64,000 nt of DNA, taken from Pseudomonas putida (lineage in GTDB: Bacteria > Pseudomonadota > Gammaproteobacteria > Pseudomonadales > Pseudomonadaceae). Location: assembly GCF_001976065.1 (NCBI RefSeq), contig NZ_MNAH01000003.1, positions 654,589-718,588 of the forward strand, read 5' to 3'. Shown one piece after another: positions 34,718 through 42,848 of the stretch; within the stretch, counting starts at the first letter, position 1; every line of letters starts with the position of its first letter. The position numbers and the translations under genes were made by a program. The notes beneath the pieces are model-generated. The model did no database searches. It saw nothing but the letters and a program-made list of their open reading frames with translations, and had not been told where the DNA came from.

Positions 34718-35044
34718 TCAACCTCGCACCAAACGCCTCACCGCCGAAATCTCCGGCACTTCCCGCCTGTCCATGTATACCCGCAGCGGTTCAGTAATGT
34801 TGATTCGGTCGTCGATGTTCTGATCCAGTAACAGCTGAATCAACTCGCGCTTGAGGGTCATGGTTTGCTCAGGGCCGGCAGCCCAGACGAATTCGCTGGA
34901 GGGAATGATGCCGTCGTCAGCCACGTCCATGCCGAAGGCGTCCTCGCTGAAGCGAACGATGTAGTGGCCGGTCTTGCGATTGAGGCCAACGAAGCCGTTG
35001 AGTTGGTCAGCGGCCTGGCAGATGAGCTGGGAAGTGATGCGCAC
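34718..35044 (-). CDS. Small conserved-looking protein of unknown function
   Basis: The 108 residues run from a GTG start at 35044 preceded by GAGG; the frame is open further upstream, but those codons look non-coding. Sequence features: I-C-Q-A-A-D-Q-L-N-G-F-V-G-L-N-R-K at the start and a strand-rich middle, G-H-Y-I-V-R-F-S-E-D-A-F-G-M-D-V-A-D. The C terminus is charged. No membrane segment or signal peptide is seen. It has no functional neighbours; a transposase relic lies just beyond its 3' end. Confidence 0.6.
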   Translation of the reverse strand: MRITSQLICQAADQLNGFVGLNRKTGHYIVRFSEDAFGMDVADDGIIPSSEFVWAAGPEQTMTLKRELIQLLLDQNIDDRINITEPLRVYMDRREVPEISAVRRLVRG

Positions 35045-35264
35045 GCAAACCTCACAATAAATGATCGATGGTTTACACGCGTGGCCAGCGAATGGTTTTC
35101 CCTCTGCCGGGGAATTTGCCTGGGCCAAGAATAATGCAGACAAGCGCACAAAAGCGCTGACCCGCATCAGCTTTCAACACGTTTATGTCGGTCTCGTGAT
35201 AGCGCTGGCATCGCTCAGTTGTTAAAAGAGACTCTTTGAAACCTGTCACGAAAGGATCTCGACC

Positions 35265-36392
35265 ATGCCGGCCACCTTCACCCAAAGCGCCCTGCTCCTG
35301 AGTTTGCTGCTTGGCCTCGGCCAGGCCCAGGCCGCCAGCGAGCCCGGCCCCGCCGCGCTGGCCACCCGTGTGGGCATTCCACACCCGGCGGTGATCGCTC
35401 ACCGTGGCGCGTCTTTCGATGCCCCGGAATCCACCGCCGCCGCCTACAGACTGGCACGCGACGTGGGTGCCGATTACCTGGAGCTGGACCTGCAGCGCAG
35501 CAAGGATGGCGTGCTGTTCGCTCTGCACGACAATAACCTGCAACGCACCACCGATGTCGCCAGCAAGTTCCCCGAGCGCAAGGACAGCCCCGCCAATGCC
35601 TTCACCATGGCCGAACTGAAAACCCTGGATGCCGGCAGCTGGTTCAACGCGGCCTACCCCGATCGCGCGCAGCCTGCGTTTGCCGGCCTGAAAATCCTCA
35701 CCCTCGATGAAATCATCGACATCGCCCAGGGCAATCCGCTGCACAAGCCTGGCCTCTACATCGAAACCAAGGAGCCCAAGCAGTTTCCCGGTATCGAGCA
35801 TGACCTCAAGGAAAAACTCCAGGATCGAGGCTGGCTGAGCCCGGCGGGGTCGAAACTGGCCAAAAGCGAACTGCGCGTCGGCCAGGGCAAAGGCAAGGTG
35901 GTGCTGCAAACCTTCGACAAGAGCAGCCTCGAATTGCTGCAAAAGGAAATGCCACAGGTACCGAAGATCCTGCTGTTGTGGGTCGGCGAAGGCAACATCG
36001 AGCCACAATCGACCGTGAGCTTTGCCGAGTCCGGCGCCAAGGACAAAGCCGCTTACTACGCCAAACAACAACCCAAGGATAAAGCCGAGTTCCAGCGCTG
36101 GGTCGACTACGCCAAGACCCAGGGCGCAATCGGCACCGGACCGTCCGCCGCGCTGACCCAGGGTGGCGATCAGAGCTACGCCGACCTGGTGCAACCGTGG
36201 ATGAATCAGTACACCCACGATCAAGGTCTGCTGGTGCACGCGTACACCATTGATGAGGCGGTGGATTACCAGAAGGTCATGGAGGCAGGCGTCGATGGCA
36301 TTTTCACCAACCGTGCCAGCGAATTGCTGAAGTTCTACAAGCGTCCGGCGCCGGTGAGTGTGGCGCAGGTGCTGCGCAATAATGGGTATTGA
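35265..36392 (+). CDS. glpQ: Periplasmic glycerophosphodiester phosphodiesterase
   Basis: Hydrolyses glycerophosphodiesters (deacylated phospholipids) to glycerol 3-phosphate and alcohol. The 375-residue precursor has a signal peptide ending A-Q-A-A-S near residue 25. GDPD motifs are complete: V-I-A-H-R-G-A-S near 44-51, P-E-S-T near 56, D-Y-L-E-L-D-L-Q-R-S-K-D-G near 72-84, and the catalytic H-D in A-L-H-D near 90. Late motif V-D-G-I-F-T-N-R is present. Length suits the GlpQ rather than the cytoplasmic UgpQ group. It stands alone on its strand. Confidence 0.92.
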   Translation: MPATFTQSALLLSLLLGLGQAQAASEPGPAALATRVGIPHPAVIAHRGASFDAPESTAAAYRLARDVGADYLELDLQRSKDGVLFALHDNNLQRTTDVASKFPERKDSPANAFTMAELKTLDAGSWFNAAYPDRAQPAFAGLKILTLDEIIDIAQGNPLHKPGLYIETKEPKQFPGIEHDLKEKLQDRGWLSPAGSKLAKSELRVGQGKGKVVLQTFDKSSLELLQKEMPQVPKILLLWVGEGNIEPQSTVSFAESGAKDKAAYYAKQQPKDKAEFQRWVDYAKTQGAIGTGPSAALTQGGDQSYADLVQPWMNQYTHDQGLLVHAYTIDEAVDYQKVMEAGVDGIFTNRASELLKFYKRPAPVSVAQVLRNNGY

Positions 36393-36410
36393 TTGTTCGA
36401 TTCAAGGGAA

Positions 36411-36427
36411 TTTAAGCGTGAATTAAG
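36411..36427 (+). promoter_or_regulatory. PmrA/response-regulator-like direct repeat before the PepSY gene
   Basis: TTTAAG-N5-ATTAAG, that is TTAAG-N6-TTAAG, an 11-bp-periodic repeat typical of OmpR-type regulators such as PmrA. It lies 54 nt before the PepSY start. Confidence 0.4.
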
Positions 36428-36480
36428 TTGCCACAATTAATCTGATCCCACTTAGACAGCTCACCCAAGGAAAGAACCTC

Positions 36481-36789
36481 ATGAAAACCCTGACCGCTCT
36501 GTTCACTGCTGCCGCCCTGACCCTCACCGCGGGCCTGGCCCAGGCCAAAGACGTGCCCGTCGACCAGATCCCTCAGCTGGCCAAGGATGGCAAGATCAAG
36601 CCGCTGGAAGAGCTGAACCAGATCGTGCTGAAGTTGCACCCCGGCGCGACGATTACCGACAGCGACCTGGACAAGCACTCCGACATCTACGAGTACGAAG
36701 TCGAACTGCGCGACGCCAAGAATGTTGAATGGGACGTGGACCTGAATGCCGCCACCGGTGAAGTCCTGAAGAACAAGCAAGACGACTGA
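36481..36789 (+). CDS. PepSY-domain periplasmic protein
   Basis: 102 residues with a clear Sec signal peptide (MKTLTALFTAAALTLTAGL-AQA, cleavage near 22). The mature part is one PepSY domain: L-E-E-L-N-Q-I-V-L-K-L-H-P-G-A-T-I-T-D-S-D-L and the typical Y-E-Y-E-V-E-L-R-D-A-K-N-V-E-W-D-V-D-L-N strand pair. Such proteins are thought to modulate peptidases or sensor kinases in the periplasm. AAGGA precedes the ATG, and a strong terminator follows, so this is a single-gene unit. Confidence 0.88.
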   Translation: MKTLTALFTAAALTLTAGLAQAKDVPVDQIPQLAKDGKIKPLEELNQIVLKLHPGATITDSDLDKHSDIYEYEVELRDAKNVEWDVDLNAATGEVLKNKQDD

Positions 36790-36800
36790 TACACCCGGAG

Positions 36801-36834
36801 AAAAGCCGCACGATGGCAACATCGTGCGGCTTTT
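36801..36834 (+). terminator. Terminator after the PepSY gene
   Basis: A perfect 15-bp inverted repeat, AAAAGCCGCACGATG (36801-36815) with its complement at 36820-36834, loop GCAA, ending in TTTTCT. The A/T flanks make it potentially bidirectional. Confidence 0.93.
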
Positions 36835-37012
36835 CTGCGTCTGGGTGGCATGGCAGGTCGTTGGGCGTTTCCCAAGCGCCAGGATTAGTAGGCGCGTGGA
36901 TTTTTCGATCGGTGGTCACCGCAAAAAAAACAAAACCTGATCCAGCGCAGTTTCTCTGTAATATTTCGCATCGATCATGGGCGACACTCCTTTCCCCTCA
37001 GGAATGTCCGGC

Positions 37013-38626
37013 ATGGCCACTCCCTCTTTCACCGCCGCCCCGGCGCCCGCCATCAGCGTCAAACCGCAATTGGACAAAAAACCCGGCGCGTACACTCTGG
37101 TGGTGTTTTTCACAGTACTGAGCCTCGGGCTGCTGTTCACCGCCTATAGCCTGATGCACGACGTGAACGAGCTTGGCACCGTGGTGACCACTTGGACGCC
37201 GTTCATACTCCTGGGCGTGGCCTTGCTGATTGCCTTGGGCTTCGAGTTCGTCAACGGTTTCCACGACACCGCCAACGCCGTCGCCACAGTGATCTATACA
37301 CATTCGCTGCCACCGAATTTCGCGGTGGTCTGGTCCGGGTTCTTCAACTTCCTCGGGGTGTTGCTGTCCAGTGGTGCGGTGGCGTTCGGCATCATCGCGC
37401 TGTTGCCGGTCGAGTTGATTCTGCAAGTCGGTTCATCGGCGGGTTTTGCGATGATTTTCGCCCTGCTGATCGCCGCAATCCTGTGGAACCTCGGCACCTG
37501 GTGGCTGGGCCTGCCGGCCTCGTCATCGCACACCCTGATCGGCTCGATCATCGGAGTCGGCGTAGCCAATGCCCTGATGCACGGGCGTGACGGCACCAGC
37601 GGTGTGGACTGGGCGCAGGCGACCAAGGTCGGTTACGCCCTGCTGCTCTCGCCACTGGTCGGCTTCGGCTGCGCCGCATTGTTGCTCCTGGCCCTGCGTG
37701 CCTTCGTCAAGAATCGCGCGCTGTACAAGGAGCCCAAGGGCAATATGGCGCCGCCGTGGTGGATTCGCAGCCTGTTGATCCTGACCTGCACCGGCGTGTC
37801 CTTCGCCCACGGCTCCAATGACGGTCAGAAAGGCATGGGGCTGATCATGCTGATTCTGGTCGGGACCTTGCCGATGGCCTATGCGCTGAACCGCACCATG
37901 CCCGCGGATCAGGCGTTGCAGTTTGCCGCCGTGGCCGAAGTGACCCAGCAGGCGCTGGTCAAGCGTGCACCGCTGCCGGCACCGGCCGACCCGCGACCGA
38001 TCCTCTCCGATTACGTGCGCAGCAAGGAAGTCACGCCGCAACTGATCCCTGCCCTTGCGGCACTGACCGGCAACATCGGCAACGAAGTGAAGGGTTATGG
38101 TTCGCTGTCCAAAGTCCCGGCGCAAGCCATGGGCAACGTGCGCAACGACATGTACCTGACCAGCGAGACCATTCGCCTGATGGACAAGAACAAGGTCGGT
38201 AACTTCGACGCCGATACCACCGGCAAATTGCAGTTGTTCAAGCAGCAGATCGACAACGCCACGCGCTTCATCCCGTTGTGGGTGAAGATCGCTGTAGCGA
38301 TAGCGCTGGGCCTGGGCACCATGGTCGGCTGGAAGCGCATCGTGGTGACCGTGGGCGAGAAAATCGGCAAGTCCCACCTGACTTACGCCCAAGGTGCCTC
38401 GGCGGAGACCGTGGCCATGCTGACCATCGGTGCCGCCGACATGTTCGGCTTGCCGGTCTCGACCACCCACGTGCTGTCGTCAGGAGTGGCAGGGACCATG
38501 GTTGCCAATGGCGGCGGCTTGCAGATGAAGACCATCCGCAACCTGCTGATGGCCTGGGTACTGACCTTGCCGGCGGCGATAGTGTTGTCGGGCAGTTTGT
38601 ACTGGCTGTTCACCCAATTGTTCTGA
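37013..38626 (+). CDS. pitA: Pit-family low-affinity inorganic phosphate transporter
   Basis: Inner-membrane metal-phosphate:H+ symporter, 537 residues from the ATG at 37013 (AGGA before it). Many membrane helices are visible; the two PHO4 repeats carry the signature G-F-E-F-V-N-G-F-H-D-T-A-N-A-V-A-T-V near 80-97 and, in the second half, S-F-A-H-G-S-N-D-G-Q-K-G-M-G near 263-276. A large cytoplasmic loop lies at about 320-430 (...LPAPADPRPILSDYVRSKEV...). The last residues overlap the convergent PACE gene by 17 nt. Confidence 0.93.
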   Translation: MATPSFTAAPAPAISVKPQLDKKPGAYTLVVFFTVLSLGLLFTAYSLMHDVNELGTVVTTWTPFILLGVALLIALGFEFVNGFHDTANAVATVIYTHSLPPNFAVVWSGFFNFLGVLLSSGAVAFGIIALLPVELILQVGSSAGFAMIFALLIAAILWNLGTWWLGLPASSSHTLIGSIIGVGVANALMHGRDGTSGVDWAQATKVGYALLLSPLVGFGCAALLLLALRAFVKNRALYKEPKGNMAPPWWIRSLLILTCTGVSFAHGSNDGQKGMGLIMLILVGTLPMAYALNRTMPADQALQFAAVAEVTQQALVKRAPLPAPADPRPILSDYVRSKEVTPQLIPALAALTGNIGNEVKGYGSLSKVPAQAMGNVRNDMYLTSETIRLMDKNKVGNFDADTTGKLQLFKQQIDNATRFIPLWVKIAVAIALGLGTMVGWKRIVVTVGEKIGKSHLTYAQGASAETVAMLTIGAADMFGLPVSTTHVLSSGVAGTMVANGGGLQMKTIRNLLMAWVLTLPAAIVLSGSLYWLFTQLF

Positions 38627-39056
38627 ATAAGGTAGAGCGAACGACCATCCGCTCGCGCACCACGTCATACACCCAGTGGTAAACATAGGTGTACGGCAGG
38701 AAAAACAGCAGCACGCCGATATCCAGCAGGAACGCCTGCCACAGGCTGATATTCAGCCACCAGGCAATCAAGGGTACGCCGAGGGCGACCAGTCCGCCTT
38801 CGAACAACAGCGCGTGCACCACGCGGACCCAGGCGTTGTGGGCAATGGCGAAACGCTTGAGCACGCGGTCGAACAGGCCGTTGAAAACCACGTTCCATGC
38901 CAGGGCCAACACGGCAATGACCACCGTGACAGCGCCCATCTCCAGCATCGGTTTGTCCATGATCCAGGCCAGTAACGGCGTACAGATCAGGATGGCCAGC
39001 AGTTCGAACCCGATGGCCTGGAAAATACGTTCGGTAATGGATTTATTGGCGCTCAT
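38610..39056 (-). CDS. PACE-family multidrug efflux protein (AceI-like)
   Basis: Proteobacterial antimicrobial compound efflux protein, predicted to export biocides such as chlorhexidine or diamines by proton exchange. 148 residues, four helices formed by two bacterial-transmembrane-pair repeats. E18 in G-F-E-L-L-A-I matches the essential membrane glutamate of AceI. The W-N-V-V-F-N-G-L-F-D motif near 54-63 and the second-repeat A-F-L-L-D-I-G-V-L-L-F-F-L-P-Y-T-Y-V-Y-H-W are conserved family features. It is divergent from a LysR gene, as is usual for PACE genes, and overlaps pitA tail to tail. Confidence 0.9.
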   Translation of the reverse strand: MSANKSITERIFQAIGFELLAILICTPLLAWIMDKPMLEMGAVTVVIAVLALAWNVVFNGLFDRVLKRFAIAHNAWVRVVHALLFEGGLVALGVPLIAWWLNISLWQAFLLDIGVLLFFLPYTYVYHWVYDVVRERMVVRSTLFRTIG

Positions 39057-39070
39057 GGCCTGACTCCCTG

Positions 39071-39092
39071 GTAACGATGGTTGCCATCATCC
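39071..39092. promoter_or_regulatory. Dyad between PACE and LysR genes
   Basis: GATGG-TTG-CCATC (39076-39088) is a perfect 5-bp-arm dyad in the 88-bp divergent promoter region. It is a candidate binding site for the adjacent LysR protein. Confidence 0.4.
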
Positions 39093-39144
39093 AACCTCAG
39101 ACCGATACTTCATAACCAATAACCATCGATCAAGGCGATAGTTC

Positions 39145-39999
39145 ATGGCATCTCAGGAAGTGCTGCAGGCGTTCGTCCAGGCTGCGACCCAAGGCTCGTT
39201 TTCCGCCGCGGCGCGCAAATTGGGCCGTAGTCAGTCGACCATCAGTGCCGCGGTGGCCAGCCTGGAAATCGATCTGAACCTGACACTGTTCGACCGCAGC
39301 AGCCGCAAGCCCAGCCTGACCCCCGCCGGGCACGTCATGTTGCAACGGGCCGAAGAGATCCTGGCCGCCACCAGTCGCCTGGAAATGACCGCCAGCCAAC
39401 TGTCCCAGGGCGTCGAGGCGAAGCTCACCGTGGCGCTTTCCGACACTTATCAGTCCGATCGCTTTGAAGTGGCACTCAATGCATTCGAGCGGCGTTATCC
39501 CGACCTGGAACTCGAATGCCTGATTGCCGAATGCGACGACCTGGTCGCACTGGTGCAAAGCGGTCGGGCCAACATCGCCTTCGCTGAAATGCAGGAGAGC
39601 TATCCGCCGGACCTGGTCAGCTCGACCGTGGACGAACGCACGGAATTCGCCCTGTTCGTGTCCCGCCAGCATCCGCTGGCCAAGCAGGAAAATATTGACC
39701 AGGACACACTGCAACAGCATCGCGAGCTGCGCCTGGCGACCATCGTCAACCCCTACGAAAGCCGTGCCAAGGGACGGGTCTGGTCGGCACCCAGTTACCT
39801 GATGCTGTTGGAAATGGCCCAGGGAGGATTCGGCTGGGCGCCGCTGCCACGCTGGCTGGTTGGGCGTTTTGGCGCGGGGGCGTTGCAGGAATTGGAGGTG
39901 CGTGGCTGGCCGAAAACGGTGTCGGTGGATGCCTTGTGGTCACGCTTGCATCCGCCGGGGCCGGCTGGGAGCTGGTTGCTGGGCAAAATGCTGGAATAG
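39145..39999 (+). CDS. LysR-family transcriptional regulator
   Basis: 284 residues with an N-terminal HTH (F-V-Q-A-A-T-Q-G-S-F-S-A-A-A-R-K-L-G-R-S-Q-S-T-I-S-A-A-V-A-S-L-E, about 10-41) and a LysR substrate domain from about residue 90. The ribosome-binding site is AAGG. It is divergent from the PACE efflux gene, its probable target. LysR control of PACE genes is known for AceI/AceR. Confidence 0.88.
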   Translation: MASQEVLQAFVQAATQGSFSAAARKLGRSQSTISAAVASLEIDLNLTLFDRSSRKPSLTPAGHVMLQRAEEILAATSRLEMTASQLSQGVEAKLTVALSDTYQSDRFEVALNAFERRYPDLELECLIAECDDLVALVQSGRANIAFAEMQESYPPDLVSSTVDERTEFALFVSRQHPLAKQENIDQDTLQQHRELRLATIVNPYESRAKGRVWSAPSYLMLLEMAQGGFGWAPLPRWLVGRFGAGALQELEVRGWPKTVSVDALWSRLHPPGPAGSWLLGKMLE

Positions 40000-40016
40000 G
40001 GGTGTGGCTTCTGACC

Positions 40017-40095
40017 TCTTTGCGAGCAGGCTCACCCCCACAAGGGGTTTGTGGTGCACGCCATTCCCTGTGGGAGCGGGCTTGCTCGCGAAGGG
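40017..40095. repeat. REP pair between the LysR and ECF sigma genes
   Basis: One degenerate copy (TTGCGAGCAGGCTCACCCCC) and one good inverted copy (GTGGGAGCGGGCTTGCTCGC) lie at the convergent ends of the two genes. Confidence 0.8.
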
Positions 40096-40111
40096 GCCAG
40101 CAAAATTCACA

Positions 40112-41347
40112 TCACTCCAACGCCTGCAACCGAGCCTCGATAAACCGCCGCTCCGGCTCCTGCTGCGTCAACTCCAGCGCCCGCCCATAGGCGGCCCGCG
40201 CCTGCTCCACCCTGCCCAACTGCCGGCAGAACTCCGCCCGCGCCGAATGCGCCAGGTGGTAATCGAGCAGATCACCCCGCGCCAGAATCGCCTCGACCAG
40301 GGTAAGCCCTGCCAACGGGCCATCGCGCCTGGAGATCGCCGCCGCCCGGTTCAATTCGATCACCGGCGACGGCCAGGCCCGCAGCAACACGTCATACAGC
40401 CCGACGATCTGCACCCAGTCGGTTGCCTCGATCGACGGCGCTTCGGCATGCACCGCGGCAATTGCCGCTTGCAGGCAATACGGGCCGAATCGTCGGGTGC
40501 CCAATGCGCGCTCCACCAAGGCACAACCTTCGGTGATCATCTGCGCGTCCCACAGCGTGCGGTCCTGGTCATCCAGCAGAATCAAGTCGCCGTCCGCGCA
40601 GGTCCTGGCCACGCGCCGGGACTCGTGCAACAACATCAAGGCCAGCAAGCCCATGACCTCCGGCTCAGGCAGCAACTCCATCAACAAACGCCCCAGGCGA
40701 ATCGCTTCGCGGGTCAAGTCTTCGCGGGTCACTTGTGCCCCGACGGACGCCGAATAGCCTTCGTTGAATACCAGGTAAATCACCCGCAGCACGCTGTCGA
40801 GGCGCTCGGGCAGTTCGGCATGGGATGGCACCTGATAGGGAATTTTCGCGTCACGGATCTTCGCCTTGGCGCGCACGATGCGCTGGGCGATGGTGGCGGG
40901 TGCCGAGAGAAAGGCCCGGGCGATTTCTTCCGTGGTCAGGTCGCAGACTTCGCGCAGCGTCAACGGCACCTGGGCGTCCGCCGCCAATGCCGGGTGACAG
41001 CAAGTGAAGATCAGCCGCAGGCGATCGTCCTCCACGTCTTCGTCGCTCCAGTCGGCTTGCTCCAACGCCTCGAGTTGCGCCTGTAACAAGGGCCGCGAAG
41101 CATTGAAGCGCGCACGCCGGCGCAGCACATCGATGGCCTTGAAGCGCCCCGTGGATACCAGCCAGGCACGCGGATTGTCCGGCACGCCGTCCTGCTGCCA
41201 GCGTTGCACCGCGACGAAAAACGCTTCGTGCAAGGCCTCTTCGGCGAGGTCGAAATCGCCGAGCAGGCGAATCAGGGTCGCCAGGATACGTCGCGACTCC
41301 TGGCGATAAACCTGCTCGACCCTGGCCTGTGCCGACAGCCCCGGCAT
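40112..41347 (-). CDS. ECF42-type RNA polymerase sigma factor with C-terminal extension
   Basis: 411 residues. The N-terminal sigma-2 (about 10-80; L-L-G-D-F-D-L-A-E-E-A-L-H-E-A-F-F) and sigma-4 domains (L-T-L-R-E-V-C-D-L-T-T-E-E-I-A-R-A-F-L, about 125-180) are followed by a roughly 220-residue helical, TPR-like extension (DUF6596) with S-A-R-A-E-F-C-R-Q-L-G-R-V-E-Q-A-R-A-A-Y. There is no anti-sigma gene; activity is thought to depend on the extension. It starts 1 nt after the stop of the DGPF/YCII gene, the typical ECF42 partner. Confidence 0.9.
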   Translation of the reverse strand: MPGLSAQARVEQVYRQESRRILATLIRLLGDFDLAEEALHEAFFVAVQRWQQDGVPDNPRAWLVSTGRFKAIDVLRRRARFNASRPLLQAQLEALEQADWSDEDVEDDRLRLIFTCCHPALAADAQVPLTLREVCDLTTEEIARAFLSAPATIAQRIVRAKAKIRDAKIPYQVPSHAELPERLDSVLRVIYLVFNEGYSASVGAQVTREDLTREAIRLGRLLMELLPEPEVMGLLALMLLHESRRVARTCADGDLILLDDQDRTLWDAQMITEGCALVERALGTRRFGPYCLQAAIAAVHAEAPSIEATDWVQIVGLYDVLLRAWPSPVIELNRAAAISRRDGPLAGLTLVEAILARGDLLDYHLAHSARAEFCRQLGRVEQARAAYGRALELTQQEPERRFIEARLQALE

Positions 41348-41348
41348 C

Positions 41349-41693
41349 TTAAGGATTCAACTGCCGAACGGGACGCACTTCGACACTGCCGACCCGCGCC
41401 GCCGGGATGTTCCCGGCGACCTGCAGGGCTTCGTTGAGGTCCTTGGCATCGATCAGGTAGAAGCCGGCCAACTGCTCCTTGGTTTCGGCGAATGGGCCGT
41501 CGGTGATCGACAACTTGCCGTTGCGCATGCGCACCGTGGTGGCGGTCTGCACCGACTCCAGCGCTTCGGCGGCAACCATCCGGCCACTGCCCTGGATCGA
41601 CTCGGCATAGGCCATGCATTCCTCGTCCTTGGGGCTTTCCGGCAGCGAATGCAGCAGGCGCTCATCGCTGTAGACCAGGCATAAATACTTCAT
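41349..41693 (-). CDS. YCII/DGPF-domain protein
   Basis: 114 residues from the ATG at 41693 (GGGAGA before it). Y-L-C-L-V-Y begins the fold, a central I-T-D-G-P-F-A-E-T-K-E-Q-L-A-G-F carries the D-G-P-F motif, and the protein ends with a ferredoxin-like strand, V-E-V-R-P-V-R. DGPF proteins accompany ECF42 sigma factors widely; their function is unknown, perhaps a small oxidoreductase-like or sensing role. It is coupled to the sigma gene (1-nt gap). Confidence 0.9.
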   Translation of the reverse strand: MKYLCLVYSDERLLHSLPESPKDEECMAYAESIQGSGRMVAAEALESVQTATTVRMRNGKLSITDGPFAETKEQLAGFYLIDAKDLNEALQVAGNIPAARVGSVEVRPVRQLNP

Positions 41694-41760
41694 CGCGCTC
41701 TCCCGATTGAACGGATCAACTATGGTCGCAGATCGGCCGTTTCGCACGGCTTGCCGACGA

Positions 41761-42186
41761 TCAGGGTTCCAGGTTGAACAAGGTCGTGCCGCTCATCATG
41801 TCGAATGGCGCCGACCAGTGTTCGTGGACGATGCGCCATTGCCCGGCCTCGCGCCGATAGCAGGCGGTTACGCGCATCCAGCAGGCCTGGGTTTCGCCCT
41901 TCTCGTTGGTGCCGCCGCAATGGGCCAGCCAATGGGCGAAAGCGATGTGTTCATCGGCGACGATGTTCATATGTTCGAAGTCAAACTTGTGTTGGCCCTG
42001 GCACATTTCCATGCATTCGAGCCAATGCGCGCGGTAGGCTGCCTTGCCGCGAAATTGCAGGGCTTTGACGGCGTCGTAGGAGACAATGTTGTCGGCGTAA
42101 AGGGCCATGATTCTGTCGACGTCCTTGGAGATGACAGCCTCACGGTAGGTGGCGATCAGGGTCTGGATTTCGTGGGTAGCGCTCAT
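41761..42186 (-). CDS. SnoaL/NTF2-like protein (DUF4440 type)
   Basis: 141 residues of the small alpha+beta cone fold. The start is E-I-Q-T-L-I-A-T-Y-R-E-A-V-I-S-K-D-V-D-R-I-M-A-L-Y-A-D, followed by strands such as H-I-A-F-A-H-W-L-A-H-C-G-G-T-N and W-R-I-V-H-E-H-W-S-A-P-F. Members are enzymes on small polar molecules or binding proteins; no substrate can be given. It is the first gene of the DGPF/sigma operon, directly behind an ECF42-like promoter. Confidence 0.85.
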   Translation of the reverse strand: MSATHEIQTLIATYREAVISKDVDRIMALYADNIVSYDAVKALQFRGKAAYRAHWLECMEMCQGQHKFDFEHMNIVADEHIAFAHWLAHCGGTNEKGETQACWMRVTACYRREAGQWRIVHEHWSAPFDMMSGTTLFNLEP

Positions 42187-42223
42187 CGTGGTTCTCCGTG
42201 GTTTTTACTGGAAGACACCCTTA

Positions 42224-42250
42224 GTCGTCCGACGATCCGCCAGATCGACA
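42224..42250 (-). promoter_or_regulatory. Predicted ECF42-dependent promoter
   Basis: On the minus strand TGTCGA (42245-42250) and CGAC (42224-42227) are separated by 17 nt. As remembered, the ECF42 promoter has TGTCGA at -35 and CGA(C/T)C-like at -10. It lies 37 nt before the SnoaL-like start, so the sigma factor would drive its own operon. Confidence 0.6.
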
Positions 42251-42326
42251 GTCGAAATAAAAATAATCCACAAGCGCAAACTCGCTAGAATCCGAGGCTC
42301 ATTTCGGTTGGAAAAAGGACACTCCA

Positions 42327-42812
42327 GTGACAACCCGACTCGTGCCTTACGAAAGCCTGAACGCGTTGCAGCGCCAACAGGTCGAGGCCATCGAAGTACA
42401 CCCGGAACAAATCAGGTTTTGCGGCGACATTCACGGTGCATTGCACACCCTGCTATCCAGGCCGGGCCCCGGCGTCAAAGGGTTTACCTTGCTGGCCGAA
42501 GACATGCCTGTCGCATTCCTGCTGCTCAAGCGCCCACCGGTATTGCCCGCCTGGGCTGACGAGCACAGCGCCACGCTGCATGCGTTGCAGGTCGATCAGC
42601 GCGCCCAGGGCAAAGGGTATGGCAAGGCCTGCCTGCAAGCGCTACCCGAAGTGGCGCGCCTGGCGTGGCCGGAAATCAGGGGGCTGGAATTGTCGGTGGA
42701 TGCCGACAACGACACTGCCATTGCGCTGTATGCCAGGTATGGTTTTGTCGACAGTGGCGAAGCGTACAAGGGGCGGATCGGCTATGAGCGGCGGATGAGC
42801 CTGAGATTCTGA
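42327..42812 (+). CDS. GNAT-family N-acetyltransferase
   Basis: 161 residues from a GTG start with AAAGGA upstream. The acetyl-CoA motif A is clear: L-H-A-L-Q-V-D-Q-R-A-Q-G-K-G-Y-G-K-A (around 90-107; Q/R-x-x-G-x-G/A). Motif B is Y-A-R-Y-G-F-V-D-S-G near 138-147. The acceptor is unknown. It stands alone, divergent from the ECF42 operon. Confidence 0.88.
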   Translation: MTTRLVPYESLNALQRQQVEAIEVHPEQIRFCGDIHGALHTLLSRPGPGVKGFTLLAEDMPVAFLLLKRPPVLPAWADEHSATLHALQVDQRAQGKGYGKACLQALPEVARLAWPEIRGLELSVDADNDTAIALYARYGFVDSGEAYKGRIGYERRMSLRF

Positions 42813-42848
42813 GTCTGACGACAATCCAATGTGGGATCTGCGTCGGGT

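Noticed and set aside
36955..36978. CTGTAATATTTCGCA considered as a Pho box before pitA
   Set aside because: Only the first half resembles the CTGTCAT repeat and the second repeat is missing; also Pit genes are usually not PhoB-activated.
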